From assembly GCA_026770025.1 (NCBI GenBank), contig JAMXDE010000005.1, forward strand, positions 3,286,001 to 3,350,000: a stretch of 64,000 nt of DNA, in the 5' to 3' direction. Source of the stretch: Craspedostauros australis. Taxonomy: Eukaryota; Bacillariophyta; Bacillariophyceae; Mastogloiales; Achnanthaceae. The translations under genes and the position numbers were made by a program. This document shows positions 9,682 through 20,350 of this stretch, piece by piece; the first letter of the stretch is position 1, and every line of letters starts with the position of its first letter. Under the pieces are notes generated by a model that was given only the letters and a program-made list of their open reading frames with translations, ran no database searches and was not told the DNA's origin.

Positions 9682-9861
9682 AATGACCTCTAAATAAATC
9701 TAATGACGACTATTTATTTCGAATGACGTCTAAATAAATCAAATAACGACTATTTATTTCTAATGGCGTCTAAATAAATCTAATGACGACTATTTAATTC
9801 GAATAACGTCTAAATAAATCGAATGACGTCTATTTAATTCGAATGACGTCTAAATAAATCA
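9682..9861. repeat. Right 20-bp tandem array (9 units)
   Basis: Nine 20-bp units start at 9682, 9702, 9722, 9742, 9762, 9782, 9802, 9822 and 9842, in the same orientation as the left array and mostly alternating types A and B. Units 9722, 9822 and 9842 contain TGACGTC. The exact length conservation despite point changes implies spacing matters or the array expanded recently. Confidence 0.9.
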
Positions 9862-10118
9862 AGGGTTTGGTGTTGGCACGATTGCTCGGGATTTAACCAA
9901 GGCAAACTTAGCGAGGGTCATTCTCGGAGTTTCTGCCCATGTGCCCCATAAATGAAAATGGCGTCTGTGACCGGCAAAGAGTTCCCGAGAACACTAGTTT
10001 GAATCGAGAACTTTCTTCTCGGGAAAACAGTTGTCATCGCCAATACAGAAAGCTCTGATTGGCTGGGTCAGTCACATCGCATATTGACTAATTCGACCCA
10101 TTTTGCCGGGTGTCCCAG

Positions 10119-10676
10119 GAAGATCCCTTTGCGGAAGCAATCATCTCGTGATGTGCCACCCGTCGTGAGCTGCTGAGCAGCCGGTTACGATCAACGAAGA
10201 GCGCCGCATGTTGAAACCATCAGCGTCATCGATGCGTGCCAGCAGATCGCATTTGTATGTGTTTGGGGCAAGCATCATCTTCTTCGGGTTGCGCCAAACA
10301 GTGCAAATTAGAGTGAAGTATGGCATCGTAGTATATTATATTCTACACTGTTACTATCCTCGCATATTATAATATTATACAATATCAGTACTGATGAGCA
10401 TAATATGAACATCTTTCTATTCTGCATGGGTATTTGGAGTACTGTACTAGCTATGCTCTGTGCACATGCTATCGCTTTGTCCATTTGATCTGATGCGCTG
10501 AGCGGCTATCACATGCGCTTTGTTGTGCCGTGCTGTGATGTGCTGTGCGAGTTTCGCTGGCACCTGGCCTCGTCCAACTATGTTCATGTTGAAGGAACCA
10601 CGGCCACTGCTCGCGTATCTTCTGCGCTCTGCTGCTATCGTGTGTATGTATGTATGGATGCATCGCCGTTTCTGAC
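10119..10676. other. Intergenic, AT-rich palindromic stretch
   Basis: Between the TIR element and the next gene. It contains AT-rich palindromic tracts at about 10327-10400 (TATATTATATTCTA, ATATTATAATATTAT). A 61-codon minus-strand frame at 10141-10326 has no recognisable similarity. Nothing else is supportable. Confidence 0.4.
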
Positions 10677-12847
10677 CTAGTAATCGTATGAATCCTTCAT
10701 TTCGTAGTCTCTGCCGATCTGCTGGACGCTGGTCCTGGACTTATGGTTGGATCGTCTCTCCTGCAGGGCTTCGTCCCACGACGCGTCTACAGGTTCGGAT
10801 GACGTTCGCCCTTGCCTGTTGCCAAACACCATCGACGTGGCCGACCCGCTTCGCTCGCTGCTATCCAGTTTGTTCGTGGCGGTGCCGCGCTTGCTGTCGC
10901 TCGCGTCGTCGTCGCCGGCGGCGTCGTCATAAAAGGTGGTGGGTTGGTAGGCCGCTCGCAGCATGATCATGAGCATGCCGAAGAAGGAGATGAGGAGCAG
11001 GCTCGAGAATATCCATGACTCTGCCTGCATGGCAGATGTGCACGTGCCGTCGTGCATCACCTGCCGGTAGATGGGCACCAGGTTGTTGCAACCGATGAGG
11101 CCCACACCTTCCCACGCTTCCACGAGAAGTTCATCGATGAGCACGTTCATCGGCCGCAGCAGGTTCATTGGCGTGTTGAAGTCGACGCCGCAAACCTGCG
11201 AAATGACCTCGACGGTCTCATCCTCAATGTCTTTGATGAACAAATTCAGATTCTCCTTGGCAACAGCCTGCGGGTGTGATTGTGTGCATGTGCGTGTGGA
11301 TAGGGATTTGTTCGTTGACGAAGCCACAGATGCAAGAGAAGACCAGATGAGTGTGAGTATGAGCACGTTGGAGAAATGCAAGGGATCAATCACACAGCAA
11401 ATCAACATTGCGTCACGCACGCGCGTCAGGGGACAAATTGAGTCGAATAACACCATGCGTACTCACCAATTCGACAATGTACTCATCCAAAAACTCCAGC
11501 GGATTCTCCGGACTCGTGCATTGGTCGACGTAAAAGGAAATGAACTCGTATTCAAAGGCCGCGTTGTCGAATTCCGATTGCGCGATGGCGCTGACGGTTG
11601 CTTCCGGCGTGTTGTCTTGACCGCCGGAACACGCATCGGCGTTGGCCTCGGCGATGAAGGAGGACGCGGCGCATCCCACAATCGCCGCGAGTATGAGCAG
11701 AACGAAGAGCGGCAGGACGAGCCAATCGACCAGGCAGAAGAATTTGCGGTACGGAACCTCTTGGGGCGATTCGGGCGGCGTGGGCGAGGCGTCGATCTTC
11801 CAGCTGAGTCCCAGCGCGAGCAGCAGCGCCGATGTGATGATGACGAACGGAATGACGATGGCCGCCACCTGAAACGTGGTCGGTCTGTCGCCCAGGAGAG
11901 TGTCGATGTCTTCCGAACCGTCCTGAATGTCATCGAGCACGGTGTCCAGCTCTTGCAGATCGGACTGAACGAAGTTCTCGAGCTGCTCGACGGCCGTCAA
12001 GGTGCTTTCGGATAAGCTGCGCAGAGTCGCCTCAAGGTCCGTGCCTGGGTTCGTGGGGCAGATATCCTGCTTGAGGAAGGTGGAGAGCTGGTCACGAAGA
12101 TCGATGGCCTCGTTGGCATCCGTCTGCAGCTTGGTTGATATCTCCGCCAGCCTGCCGCTTATCGTGACCACATGTTCGTTGGAATCGTGAAATACATCCG
12201 CCGCCTCTTCCAACTGCGTCGTGCCCTTTCCCACAAGGAGGCAGGCGAAGAGGATGACCATGATCGCGCTGCCGATGAATACGAATCTGACATATCTGAC
12301 GAGAGCGCCAGCATCGTAGTATGAGAATGAAGACCCCGACATGAATCCCACCCGTCGCTTTCCTAGGCATTTGAGGATGAGGAGCATGAGGGCCCAAACT
12401 AAGAAGAGGCAGGCCATGATTGCGCCGACATAGAACAGCCCGCGGACGTAGGATTCCTTCTCCGTGTCAGAACCACTGAATAGTATTGAGAATTCATCCG
12501 TACCGCTCGAACCTCGCGGCAATCCATGAAAGTTAGACACTACTCCGGGCTGCAATGCAGAGTTGCATTAGATTGGGTTGGGTTGGGTTGGGTTGAGTGA
12601 GGCAGAGTGCAGCATGATATAATAGGTGGATGAATGAATGAATGAATGAATGAGTTTGGTATTCGTATGAGGCAGTGTGGGACGGTGCGAGATGATCACC
12701 AAAGAGAAAGCGCACCACAACGAGCGAGTTGATGATTTCATCTTCTCATGGGGACTTTCGTTGCCTTGAACTCACCGCACTGTATGCTCCTCGGTAAATC
12801 TCGGGATCCCCGACGATGAATTCTCCGGTGCTGGTGTTGGTCGACAT
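10677..12847 (-). CDS. Five-pass membrane protein, tweety/prominin-like topology
   Basis: Three exons by splice consensus and frame: 12847-12776, 12549-11467 and 11267-10677. Both introns begin GTGAGT and end CAG, and both joins are phase 0, giving 581 residues. The start is the ATG of MSTNTSTGEF. Membrane segments lie at about 62-84, 110-130, 250-272, 295-320 and 469-489. Two large loops sit between TM2-TM3 (coiled, acidic, about 120 residues) and TM4-TM5 (about 150 residues, with paired Cys such as DACSGG, DQCTS, QVCGV, IGCNN, DGTC). Five segments with two large loops is the plan of tweety and prominin families, which act at plasma-membrane protrusions or as channels. I infer only topology, not function. 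The C-terminal tail is hydrophilic and Ser/Arg-rich. Confidence 0.8.
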
Positions 12848-14780
12848 CGTGGCTCTCTGCTTCTGGATGTGCTGCGTTTTGGATGTTTCGGTTCCTAGAA
12901 ATGTGAGGGGCTTGAGAGTTGGTGGAGTACTCTTACTGCCGTCGCTTTCCCTGCTACTGCCACCGCTACTGCTACTGCCACTGCTACTGCCACTGCCACT
13001 GCTCTATTGCTGTTTGTGAACGGATCAGCATCAATCTACATGCACTATGTGGATGACAGATGTTGTGCTAATATGATGGCTGGTGGAGAGATGCTGGGAG
13101 CGGTGCTGTTGGCATTGATCGTCTGCCCAATGCTGGTGAGTGGTAAGAGCCGATGGGGGTGTGGTAGTCACTGCTGCAGTCGTGGAGGTATGTGATGTTC
13201 ACGATGTCTTCGATCGTGATGATGTTGGTCGTGAGTACTGGGAGAGAATCGGCACGGTGTGGAACCATCCTCACTTGGTGAAGTGATCATCCACGCCACT
13301 CTTCTTCCTCTCGATTCCTTTCCTCTTCTTTTCTCTCTTTCATTCAAAATTGCTGTCTCTGGTGCGTTGCGGTGGAGAGATGGCGACTTTCCCCTCTCTT
13401 GGCGCACGTCTACTTTCTCACTCCTGCTTGACAAATTTGTTGGTTGTTTCCATGTCGTTGCCTGACACAACGGAGAAACCTTAGCATTGGTTCCTTCTAC
13501 CTCCACGGCGAAAAAACGCGTTGCATTGCTGTCACTCAGGCTAAGGACGAGGGCAATCGTATCAAATGTAACGGAAACCGTTCACTGCATGCCAATCAGG
13601 TCAAAAAAAACAGTCACATTTTGTGATCCCAAATCACATCTCCGAACCGATCCCTGGTGCAGAACAGAGTCGTTGGCTGTGGCACCGCAATTCCTGTCTC
13701 ACTGGTCGTCAGATGCTCTCTCTATCTCTCTCTCTCTCTGCACAAGCGGAGAGGCAACTATCATGAGAGAGTAGCACGCTGCCGCCAGACTGCATCTCCT
13801 CGCAATCCGTGAAATCAAATCGGATTGCAGCGGGAGCGTGGGAAAATCCAATCGTGTCAATTCAATCAGATCCAATCCAAGTCGACTCCGTTCTCGTTGT
13901 GCTGTTTGGCCTGACAAGAGAATCCGTCTGTCTGAAGCCTTGGTTCGTGCTTTGGCAGGTATTCACAACTACCACATCCACGCCTCAATGCTCTTGACAG
14001 AGTCTCAAACCACGCTCGAACTATACGACCAACCCGACATCATCCAAGATAAGTTTGTGTGTCCTTCCTTGTTTCGTTGGAAACTTATTTTGTGGCTGTT
14101 CACATCTGTCTGTTTGATAGAATGCGTCGGTTCACAATTTGAATCGTGACTGTTTGTATGTCTTCGTATCAACAGAACGGCATTGAAAGTTGCGGTAGTT
14201 GAATATTAATTGAATTTCAAATCCACAATTGATGCTTCGTCTGCATGTCTGTACGTGCCTGCACATGATGAATGACGAATCACGCAAAAACCTCACTCCG
14301 TCTTCATGTTTGATTCGGACGACTAAAAACATGCCTCCACAATGGGACCATTGCGCACAAACGTGGACAACACGTTACTTGACTCAACGGTAAGCTTGGG
14401 TCGGAAGCCAGAGCGATGACAACATCCCGCCAAGTCGGAGATGGAGGGTGGTGTGCTCCAAGTCTCGTTGATGGTTGGACAGCACATCACCAACAGATCA
14501 CTCGTAGCTTGTTCGACTGTTGCTCCACTGTTGCTCCATTGGTGCTCCACAGCATTTCGTCAATTGGATTGACTGCTTGATTTGGTCGATCGAGTGTCAT
14601 GGAAAGCAAAGGAGAACGTTGGTTGCTGGAGACGAAGGAGGGAGAACGGTAGCATAACTTCGATCGGCTGCATTGGGCTTCAAGGAAAGTGAAGCAAAGA
14701 CCCGACTTCCCCGAAGCATTTGCCGCCGACTGGGCAACATCGATCGGAGCACAAGGTGAAACGGAACGGAAGTGCGCGCC
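12848..14780. other. 1.9-kb divergent intergenic region
   Basis: Lies between the five-pass protein (minus) and RAD52 (plus) and so carries both promoters. It holds a CTACTGCCA/CTGCTACTG simple repeat at 12950-13012 and a CT-rich run at 13719-13740. No gene, RNA or clear core promoter element was recognised. Confidence 0.4.
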
Positions 14781-16840
14781 ATGCACGCTGCTCCTGCGGT
14801 GCGTGGGGGCTTCACAAACAACAACGGAAGCACCATCCAGGAGGGCGCGACAATGAACGCCAAGGATACGAACAACGGCAACGGGGGAGGCAATGGTGGC
14901 AGTAACAGCGACGGCCACGGATGCGTCGCCGTACCTGATGAGAACATCGGATCCGTCTGCGATGTGGGCACCATGTTCAACCCCTTCGCTCCCAAACCGA
15001 TGGAGTGGGTCAGAAATCCGGACGATGGCAGCGTGCTCATGGATCACAACAACCAACCCGTCAGCGTCGACAGACTGCTTGCGTCCAAACCTCTGCGCAA
15101 CGAACTCTGCACGAGACCTGGACCAGGCAACCGAAAGCTCACCTACATCTCCGGCGAAGGCGTTTCGCGCACCCTCAACGATATCTTCGGCTTCGATGGT
15201 TGGAACTTGGACATCACCAGGGTGCAGCGAGAAGAATGCACGAAGGACTCCAACGGCAGATACGCGGTGGTCTACACGGCGCAGGTCAAGCTCACCCACA
15301 AGAAGAGCGGAACCTACAAGGAAGATTGTGGTGCGGGGGACTCCATGGACAAGAACTTCGGAACGGCGGTGGCCCACGCGCTCAAGGGCAGCATCACAGA
15401 TGCCATGAAGCGCGCTGCCAGACACTTCGGTGACAAGCTTGGAAACGGTGCGTTCAGCGATATCGTCTTGGTGTTGGCCCTGGTGTTGGTGCTTGTGTTG
15501 GTAATTGTAAAGGGAGTGGTGGACTCTATGTATGTTCGATTTCACGCGCGCTCATGCTTGAGTTCTTCCTTTCTCCCTGCCCGCCCATCTGCCTGCCTGC
15601 CTGCCTGCCTGTCAATCGATTGAATCACTCCACACAACACTGCTCTACTATTGCATACAACCTTGCACACAAACTCGCACATGAAATTCAATCCACCTCG
15701 CCTCCATCGCACGCTGCAGCTTTGTATGAAGGTAAGTTTAGCGCGAAGAACGCACCAGTTTCACTGAAGGATGCGCTTGACAAGCAAAAGATCGATCGGG
15801 CCAACACCAAGTTTGGTTTCGAGAAGGATCGAAAGGCTGCGGCTGCCACTGCGACAACAACTTTAGTGGCAGCGGTTCCAAACACGGGGCCATCAGCAAC
15901 CAACAACAACAATCAGCAACGACAGAAGCAACGACAGCAAGGTCCGTATGGCGGCGCGGCAAATCGCACTACGGCACCAACTGCAGGCAAATCGAATGCA
16001 TTCACCACGGCTGCAAACCGTCCCATACAACCCGGCAATCATCGGCAGCCTGCGCAAGTCCGAACCAACGCAACCACCAACGGCACGGTGAACGTGGATC
16101 GATTCGGCAAACCGACACAAGCCGGCAATGGAAATGGAAATGGCGTACACAAACCACCGCCGCAAGCAACAGCTGTAACCAATCGGATGGCGCAATTTGC
16201 ATGCAGAGGTCCTCAAGGAACAGCCACCACATCCAAAGCATCAGCTGCTCAAGCCAAGGGAAATCTCTCCGCACCAGCAACAACAACAATGACGACGATG
16301 GCGAATACCAACCCGAAAATCGCTACGAATGTGTACAAGAAGCAATCCCCCACAACAAGTCCTCGCACATCCCCACTTTCCGCACCGCCCGACGATCCAA
16401 ACACGACGTCTCACCAAGGACATCCAAACCAGAATCATCAAAGAACCCACAATGGCACCAGTGCCAACGCGACCGGCGCGATCAACCAAGGAGCGGGGAT
16501 GCACCAGCAGTCCATCAGCAACACGAATCTCCCAAAGCATGCGAATTTTGTTTCGCAAATCAGCAATGATGCATTCTCGCAACCGCAGCTGAATGGTCGG
16601 GATCGTAACTCGTTTGGTTCTAGCAGCAGACATCACAATCATCATCGTCACAAGAACCACGGCCGGCCATCAGCTTCCTCCGGTCGCAGAGTGACGACGG
16701 ATGAACATCCCAACCTTCCCTTCGATCCGAGACAGCAAACAGTGCCACCGACGAACAAGCGCTTGTTGCCGCAACCAGCCGCCGTCATTGACCCAACACC
16801 ACCGAAGCGCAAGCACACCAACCCGTACGCAAACCGATAG
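14781..16840 (+). CDS. RAD52: RAD52 single-strand annealing / recombination mediator
   Basis: Two exons, 14781-15447 and 15720-16840 (intron GTGCGT...GCAG, 272 bp, phase 1), give 595 residues; the join reads LGN-ALYEGKFS, matching the LGNxLY of RAD52. RAD52 anneals RPA-coated single-stranded DNA and helps load RAD51 in homologous recombination. The conserved core is at residues about 75-225: RPGPGNRKLTYISGE, TLNDIFGFDGWNLDI, and the DAMKRAARHFGDKLGN helix that precedes the junction. The remaining roughly 350 residues are low-complexity Asn/Thr/Gln/Pro-rich, ending with a basic PPKRKH motif that may be a nuclear signal. The start is the first in-frame ATG (MHAAPAVRGG); a later ATG (MNAKDTNNG) is also possible. 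Confidence 0.93.
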
Positions 16841-17299
16841 CGAGAAGTGAAGAATAGAAGTAGTAGCAGAAACAATAGCAGAAGCAACGACGGACTCATA
16901 AATTGACCACAGGTGGATGAAGACATTAGGAGATGAAGATCATGAGGAAGGCAAGGAACCAAACGGAGACACAAGGAACTGCGCCTCTTCCTCGCACCAG
17001 CGTGCTCCCAGAATGACGCGTCTAAAATAGTGTGAATAGAAGGGTGCGCCAATCTTCTCGAGACTCCGAACATGTTGACGTGGATCACGGCAGAATAAGC
17101 TAGTTGTGCATTGTTGTCACAAAGCAACATGAGGCGATAAAGTGGGTTTGATACCAGAGCAGAGTTGTCTGTTTAACTTTTTTAACTCATCATCGTGGCT
17201 GTACTTACGATACACAGACGCTCCAATGCGTCCTGCATTTGCTCTTGGTATTTCACCGACCCACCACTGCGGCGCATTCAATGCAGATAATCGCGAGCC
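16841..17299. other. Convergent 3' flanks of RAD52 and the Q/N-rich ankyrin gene
   Basis: About 0.46 kb with 3' untranslated sequence of both genes; nothing else recognised. Confidence 0.4.
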
Positions 17300-19917
17300 T
17301 CAGCCAACGGCTGCTTCCGATTCGAAGATCTCCCTTTGGTTCTCGTCCATCTGGTGCACCTGCTGCGGTGAGATCGACCCGGCGGACACCATGGCGGCAA
17401 GGCTGACGGATAGGGCATTGGGTGGATCAGGAAGGTGCCCATCCGGTCTGCGATCCTTCGGCGGATCCAGCTCCGGCAGCCGTCCACCGACCGGCCAATA
17501 CCTGTCCGCAACGTCAGACAGAAACTCGATCCAATCGCAGTACAGATTCTTGCGGATGTACTCCAACGGCGTCTGGCCGTGCTTGTCTTCGATGAAGAGC
17601 TGGATGGGATCGCGGTCCAGGATGGCCTCCGCGATGTACCGGCTGAACTCCGATGCCCATGCAGCATGATGCAGAGGTGTTCGGCCGAACCCATCCGTCA
17701 CCTGCAATTCGCAATCGTGGTCGACGAGGCACTGGAAGACCGTCTCGTTCGCTCGTTTGCAGACCAGATCGACGATGGAATCGCGGAACTGGTTGCATGG
17801 ATTGGGACTGATCCCGCATTCGAGGAGTTCCGCGAGCGTGTCCGTGTCGGAGCTGTGCACGGCGCGGACCAGATGAGTGCCGAAGGATGCCAACTGGAGG
17901 GCGGACGGTACAGTCTCGTATCCCGCCTGGTCGGACTTGATGCGATCGACGGGGTAGCCTCGCTGTTTCAAGATGCTCAGGAGGACATCCTGCGGTGCAG
18001 CCGATGTGCTCATGATGGGCGTACGAGTCTTCTGCGTGACAGCGAACTTGGATTGCATCTTTCCAGCCCGGGCCCGGATCGGCCTTTCTTTGCTGTAGAC
18101 ACTCGCCAGTACAGATGGTGGGATCGAAGTGGAAGGCAGCATCATCAGCGCCTCGTGTTTCGGCATCTGCACTTGCTGTTGCTGCTGATGTTGCTGATGC
18201 TGCTGTTGGAGCTGCAGTTGCTGATTTTCCGGGAATGCATCAGGCACCGACCAGGGTGTCGGTGGTAGCATTGGCTGTTGCATCTGCGATGCCATCTGTT
18301 GGAGCTGCAGATCCTGAGGTTGTTGTTGTTGCTGTTGTTGCTGTTGTTGCTGTTGTTGAAGCTGCTGTTGTTGAAGCTGCTGTAGTTGCATTTGCTGTAC
18401 GTTCGGCTGCTGAACTGGTGGTGGCTGTGATTGTTGTTGAAATTGCGCCTGGTTGTTGGACAGATCAAAGACGTTCTGTTGCGGCATCATTTGTGACAGC
18501 TGCAAGTTGTTGTTGTTGCTGTTCATGATGGATGGGTCGGTGGTCAAGCCGGCATGATTGGTGTTGGTGTTGCTGGCTTTGTTGATGTTCTGCTGAGCTG
18601 ATTGTAGCTGCGACACTGTCTTGTTCACATTCAATCCTTGAGTGTGACTGTTGTTGCCGCTGCTGTGGCTGCTGGCGTTGGTGTACATGGACCTCTCGCT
18701 CTGACCCAGAGCTGATCCTTGCTGCACCTGTTGCTGCACCTGTTGCTGCACCTGTTGTTGCTGCACCTGTTGCTGCACCTGTTGTTGTTGTTGCACCTGC
18801 TGCTGTTGTGGAAACGGCGAGGAAAGTCGCTGCTGCTGCTGATTTGGTGCCGGGCTGGGACCTTGTTGATGAATGGTTTGGGCAGCCTCGAGAGCTTGCT
18901 GCAGCATCGTGAAATGATCTTGCTGAGGAGCGTTGACTTGTGGCGGCAACGAGAAATTGTTGGAAGCCTGCCAGTTATCAGCGTCGACGCCCAACGAGAA
19001 TTTGATTGGGCCATCCGCAATCTCCGGGTTGGGTTGGACGGACATGCCGCGTCCCAGCGGAGCCACCGTGGCATCGAGGAAGAGACGGTTGGACGGGTAT
19101 CCGGAGAGCTGATTGTTGTTGGTGGCAGTCTGAGGCGCTGCGGGGTTTGGGCTTTGCATCTGCATGTTGCCTTGGGTCGGTGGTGGTTGTCCACCCGGCG
19201 AGTACAGATCTTGCTGCTGCAACGGGTTGGGAGTAGGTGATTGCATTTGCTGGTGCTGCGTTTGCTGTTGCTGAAGCGGATTGGGAACGGGTGACCGCAA
19301 CTGCTGTTGCTGTTGCTGCTGCTGTCCCATGCTGGATGAGGCATTGGAGATGGAATTGGCGCTTGATTCATTGGCAGTATCAGCGACGTTGACCGACGGA
19401 GGAACCGGATCTGTCGGTTGGGACGCGAGAGGATTGTAGCCAAGCATCTGCCCGTACTGCGAAAGGATGGAGTTCATGTTGTCGGAGTATGGCTTGTTGG
19501 GAGCAAAGTTGGGCATGGTGGTGTTGGACTGCGGCTGGACGATGGACTTTTGATTGGCAGAGAAGGTATGCTGCGGTGCCGATTGTTGCGTTTGCTGGTG
19601 CTGCTGTGGCTGTCCGAGCCCCGCGCTGAGCTGCAATCGATCCTCCTGCGCCTGCCTCTGCTGCAGGACAGAGACGTTCTTCTGCATCTCAGCGATCGCA
19701 GCTTGCTGCTGACGTTGTTTGTTGTCGTATGCGGCGCCGTGAGTTTTGGAACGGGGTGTGGTGGGCCTCATGCTGAGCATGGATCCCATCGTTTGGGGCT
19801 GAACCGATGCCATGCCACCTTCACGTGTTCTGTTCAACATTCCCGTGTTGTTCGACTGCTGTTGCTGCGCCATTCCGCCAGTCCCGTTGTTGCTGTTGTT
19901 GTTGTTGTTGTTGTTGC

Positions 19918-19975
<58 letters not shown>

Positions 19976-20350
19976 GCTGTTGTTGCTGATGCCGGTGTTG
20001 CCACCGAGTTGGCTTGGCATGCCAGACATCGTGGATGAGGCTGGAAGCATCGAAGACCAAGGCTGCGAGCTGCTGTTGGTGGTTGCGACCGCGCTGCTTG
20101 CATTGAGAAATGACTGGTTTGACTGGTGCGCGAAGTGTTGCTGCTGTGGCATTGCGACATTCGATGTGTGGGATTGATTGATCGATGATGGTTGGTGCAA
20201 GCTTTGGGATAAGGGATGCTGCTGATGCTGCTGTTGAAGGGAGTTCCAGAACGATGCATCCGGTACCGATCCCGCATTCAGCGCAGCAGCAGCGGCGGCG
20301 GCTGCAGCTGCCGAGGATGCGGAGGCATTGTTGCTGGGTTGGTTCATCAT
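17300..20350 (-). CDS. Q/N-rich protein with C-terminal ankyrin repeats
   Basis: Single-exon 1016-residue protein. The first roughly 725 residues are low complexity: a poly-Ala run near residue 14, a long poly-Asn tract (about residues 120-155), and many poly-Gln and QQV/QQL repeats, typical of intrinsically disordered or transcription-associated proteins. The C-terminal part is ordered. A short basic region (RPIRARAGKMQSKF, about 757-770) precedes ankyrin-type repeats at about 824-940, with the consensus stretches DGFGRTPLHHAAW and DKHGQTPLEYIRK. Ankyrin repeats bind proteins. A regulatory or scaffold function is plausible; the specific role is unknown. The poly-Asn tract is encoded by an unstable (AAC)n microsatellite. 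Confidence 0.85.
19888..19990. repeat. (GTT)n/(AAC)n microsatellite
   Basis: About 100 bp of GTT triplets with occasional GCT interruptions, translated on the minus strand as poly-Asn with scattered Ser. Its length is likely variable between strains. Confidence 0.9.

Larger units (their letters stand above)
8494..10118. mobile_element. Non-autonomous TIR element with two 20-bp repeat arrays
   Basis: A 1.6-kb structure bounded by 18-bp inverted repeats, CAGGGACACCCGGCAAAA at 8494-8511 and its reverse complement at 10101-10118, with one mismatch (17 of 18 match). Arrays of 20-bp units lie about 230-260 bp inside each end (8741-8880 and 9682-9861), so the layout is symmetric around an 800-bp core. 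No transposase-like frame is present, so if mobile it would need a partner. No target-site duplication was found next to the inverted repeats, so the element is old, rearranged or differently bounded. Its outer ten bases (AGGGACACCC) match the MITE at 2256-2741, which suggests one transposase family. The superfamily is undetermined. Confidence 0.65.

Noticed and set aside
8741-9861. CRISPR-like interpretation of the 20-bp repeats
   Set aside because: Units are directly abutting with no spacers, and the locus is eukaryotic nuclear DNA.
10141-10326. A 61-codon minus-strand frame next to the right end of the TIR element
   Set aside because: Too short and without recognisable similarity; may be chance.
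12574-12597. GGGTT repeats resembling telomeric sequence
   Set aside because: Only four to five units inside an intron of the five-pass protein gene; not the TTAGGG unit.
14487-15545. A 352-codon minus-strand frame opposite RAD52
   Set aside because: Antisense shadow of RAD52 exon 1; the sense strand has clear family motifs.
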